This document shows, piece after piece, positions 63,650 to 64,000 of a stretch of DNA of 64,000 nucleotides (position 1 is the first letter of the stretch; each line of letters starts with the position of its first letter). The notes under the pieces were generated by a model that was not told the DNA's origin, searched no databases, and was given only the letters and a program-made list of their open reading frames with translations. Position numbers and translations under genes: made by a program. Source of the DNA: Rhizobiales bacterium GAS188 (GTDB lineage Bacteria > Pseudomonadota > Alphaproteobacteria > Rhizobiales > Beijerinckiaceae). Where the stretch lies: the NCBI GenBank assembly GCA_900104855.1, contig FNSS01000001.1, positions 992,001 through 1,056,000 of the forward strand. The letters are read 5' to 3'.

Positions 63650-64000
63650 TTAGTATTCGGCGAAAGGATTCTGGAGAGAACTCTTGGCTGGTGTCGGGCC
63701 ACAGCCGGCGCGGATCATGTCGATGAGGGCGCGCAGCGCGGCCGGCACCTGGCGGTGGCCCGGATAATAAAGGAAGAGTCCCTCCAAGGAGGGCGACCAG
63801 TTCTCCAGCACGCGCACGAGCTGCCCCGAGCGCAGGAAAGGCTCCGCCGAAGCTTCGATCGTGTAGGCAATCGCCAGCCCGTCGACCGCCGCGCGAACGG
63901 CCAAATGGGGATTGTTGACGGTCACGCGGCCATCCACCGAAATCCGCCGCAACTTGCCGTTTCGTTCGAAAAGCCAGTCGAACACGGGCCCATCAGCAAC
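63650..64000 (-). CDS. LysR-type transcriptional regulator, C-terminal end (partial at right edge)
   Basis: The frame is open to the window edge (117 codons seen). The visible part is the end of the LysR effector-binding domain: DWLFERNGKLRRISVDGRVTVNN, AVRAAVDGLAIAYT, LVRVLENWSPSLEGLFLYYPGHRQVPAALRALIDMIR. This text is typical of the aromatic-degradation-type LTTRs. The DNA-binding part lies beyond the window. The apparent start at 63985 (GTG) is not real because the frame continues. Confidence 0.88.
   Translation of the reverse strand, partial: VADGPVFDWLFERNGKLRRISVDGRVTVNNPHLAVRAAVDGLAIAYTIEASAEPFLRSGQLVRVLENWSPSLEGLFLYYPGHRQVPAALRALIDMIRAGCGPTPAKSSLQNPFAEY

Overview
The window is high-GC chromosomal DNA from an alphaproteobacterium, most likely order Hyphomicrobiales (Rhizobiales). 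The evidence is gene content and order: an IalB-like gene beside coxB-coxA-ctaB-coxF-ctaG-coxC-SURF1-thrC-M16 peptidase; a DUF721/DciA gene, a DsbA-like gene and smc in a row; an F0 operon with two b-type subunits (atpI-atpB-atpE-atpF'-atpF) and no F1 genes; split glyQ/glyS; and pheA-kdsB opposite a membrane-anchored cytochrome c. I cannot name a genus. No rRNA, tRNA or CRISPR array is visible.

Layout. 1-3340 (minus): sugar ABC importer of the ribose/xylose class; the permease runs off the left edge. 3513-4839: two exported proteins. 5142-11382: aa3-type cytochrome c oxidase operon, whose subunits I and II share an unusual set of substitutions around the non-redox Mg/Mn site. 11472-15008: thrC, an M16 peptidase and a GNAT. 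15058-22991: a GGDEF/EAL protein, an SDR, a TPP enzyme, a PAP2 phosphatase, a DUF721 protein and a DsbA-like protein. 23067-29147: smc and the F0 operon. 29179-40123: HAD and SDR enzymes, twin CDGSH, glyQ, two glycine-rich exported proteins, a TrmN6-like methyltransferase, DUF2007, polyprenyl diphosphate synthase, DUF2199, an outer-membrane barrel and glyS. 40127-43155: thpR, pheA, kdsB and a membrane cytochrome c. 43268-49644: a Yej-type peptide importer with a PIN-domain gene embedded in it.

From about 50 kb the character changes to an accessory island. It holds a terminase-small-subunit-like gene, two copies of a 300-bp palindromic repeat, two FkbM methyltransferases, a two-domain glycosyltransferase, an intact 934-bp IS5-family element with a TTA target duplication, a further methyltransferase, a large membrane protein fused to an alpha/alpha-barrel carrying a DSDDTA motif, and a UbiA-family prenyltransferase. 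The island lies between two complementary halves of one alpha/beta-hydrolase gene that share a 152-bp core (147/152 identical). This is the geometry expected if an 11.7-kb circle integrated by one crossover. The right end holds a small exported protein and a LysR-type regulator cut by the window edge.

Two patterns run through the window. One is an abundance of short tandem duplications (9-20 bp units, one of 75 bp), mostly in spacers, at gene ends, and in signal-peptide or linker codons. The other is dense translational coupling (ATGA/GTGA overlaps) inside the cox, yej, FkbM and UbiA gene sets. The best candidates for something undescribed are the remodelled Mg-site oxidase, the membrane/terpene-cyclase-like fusion paired with UbiA, and the hydrolase-bounded island.
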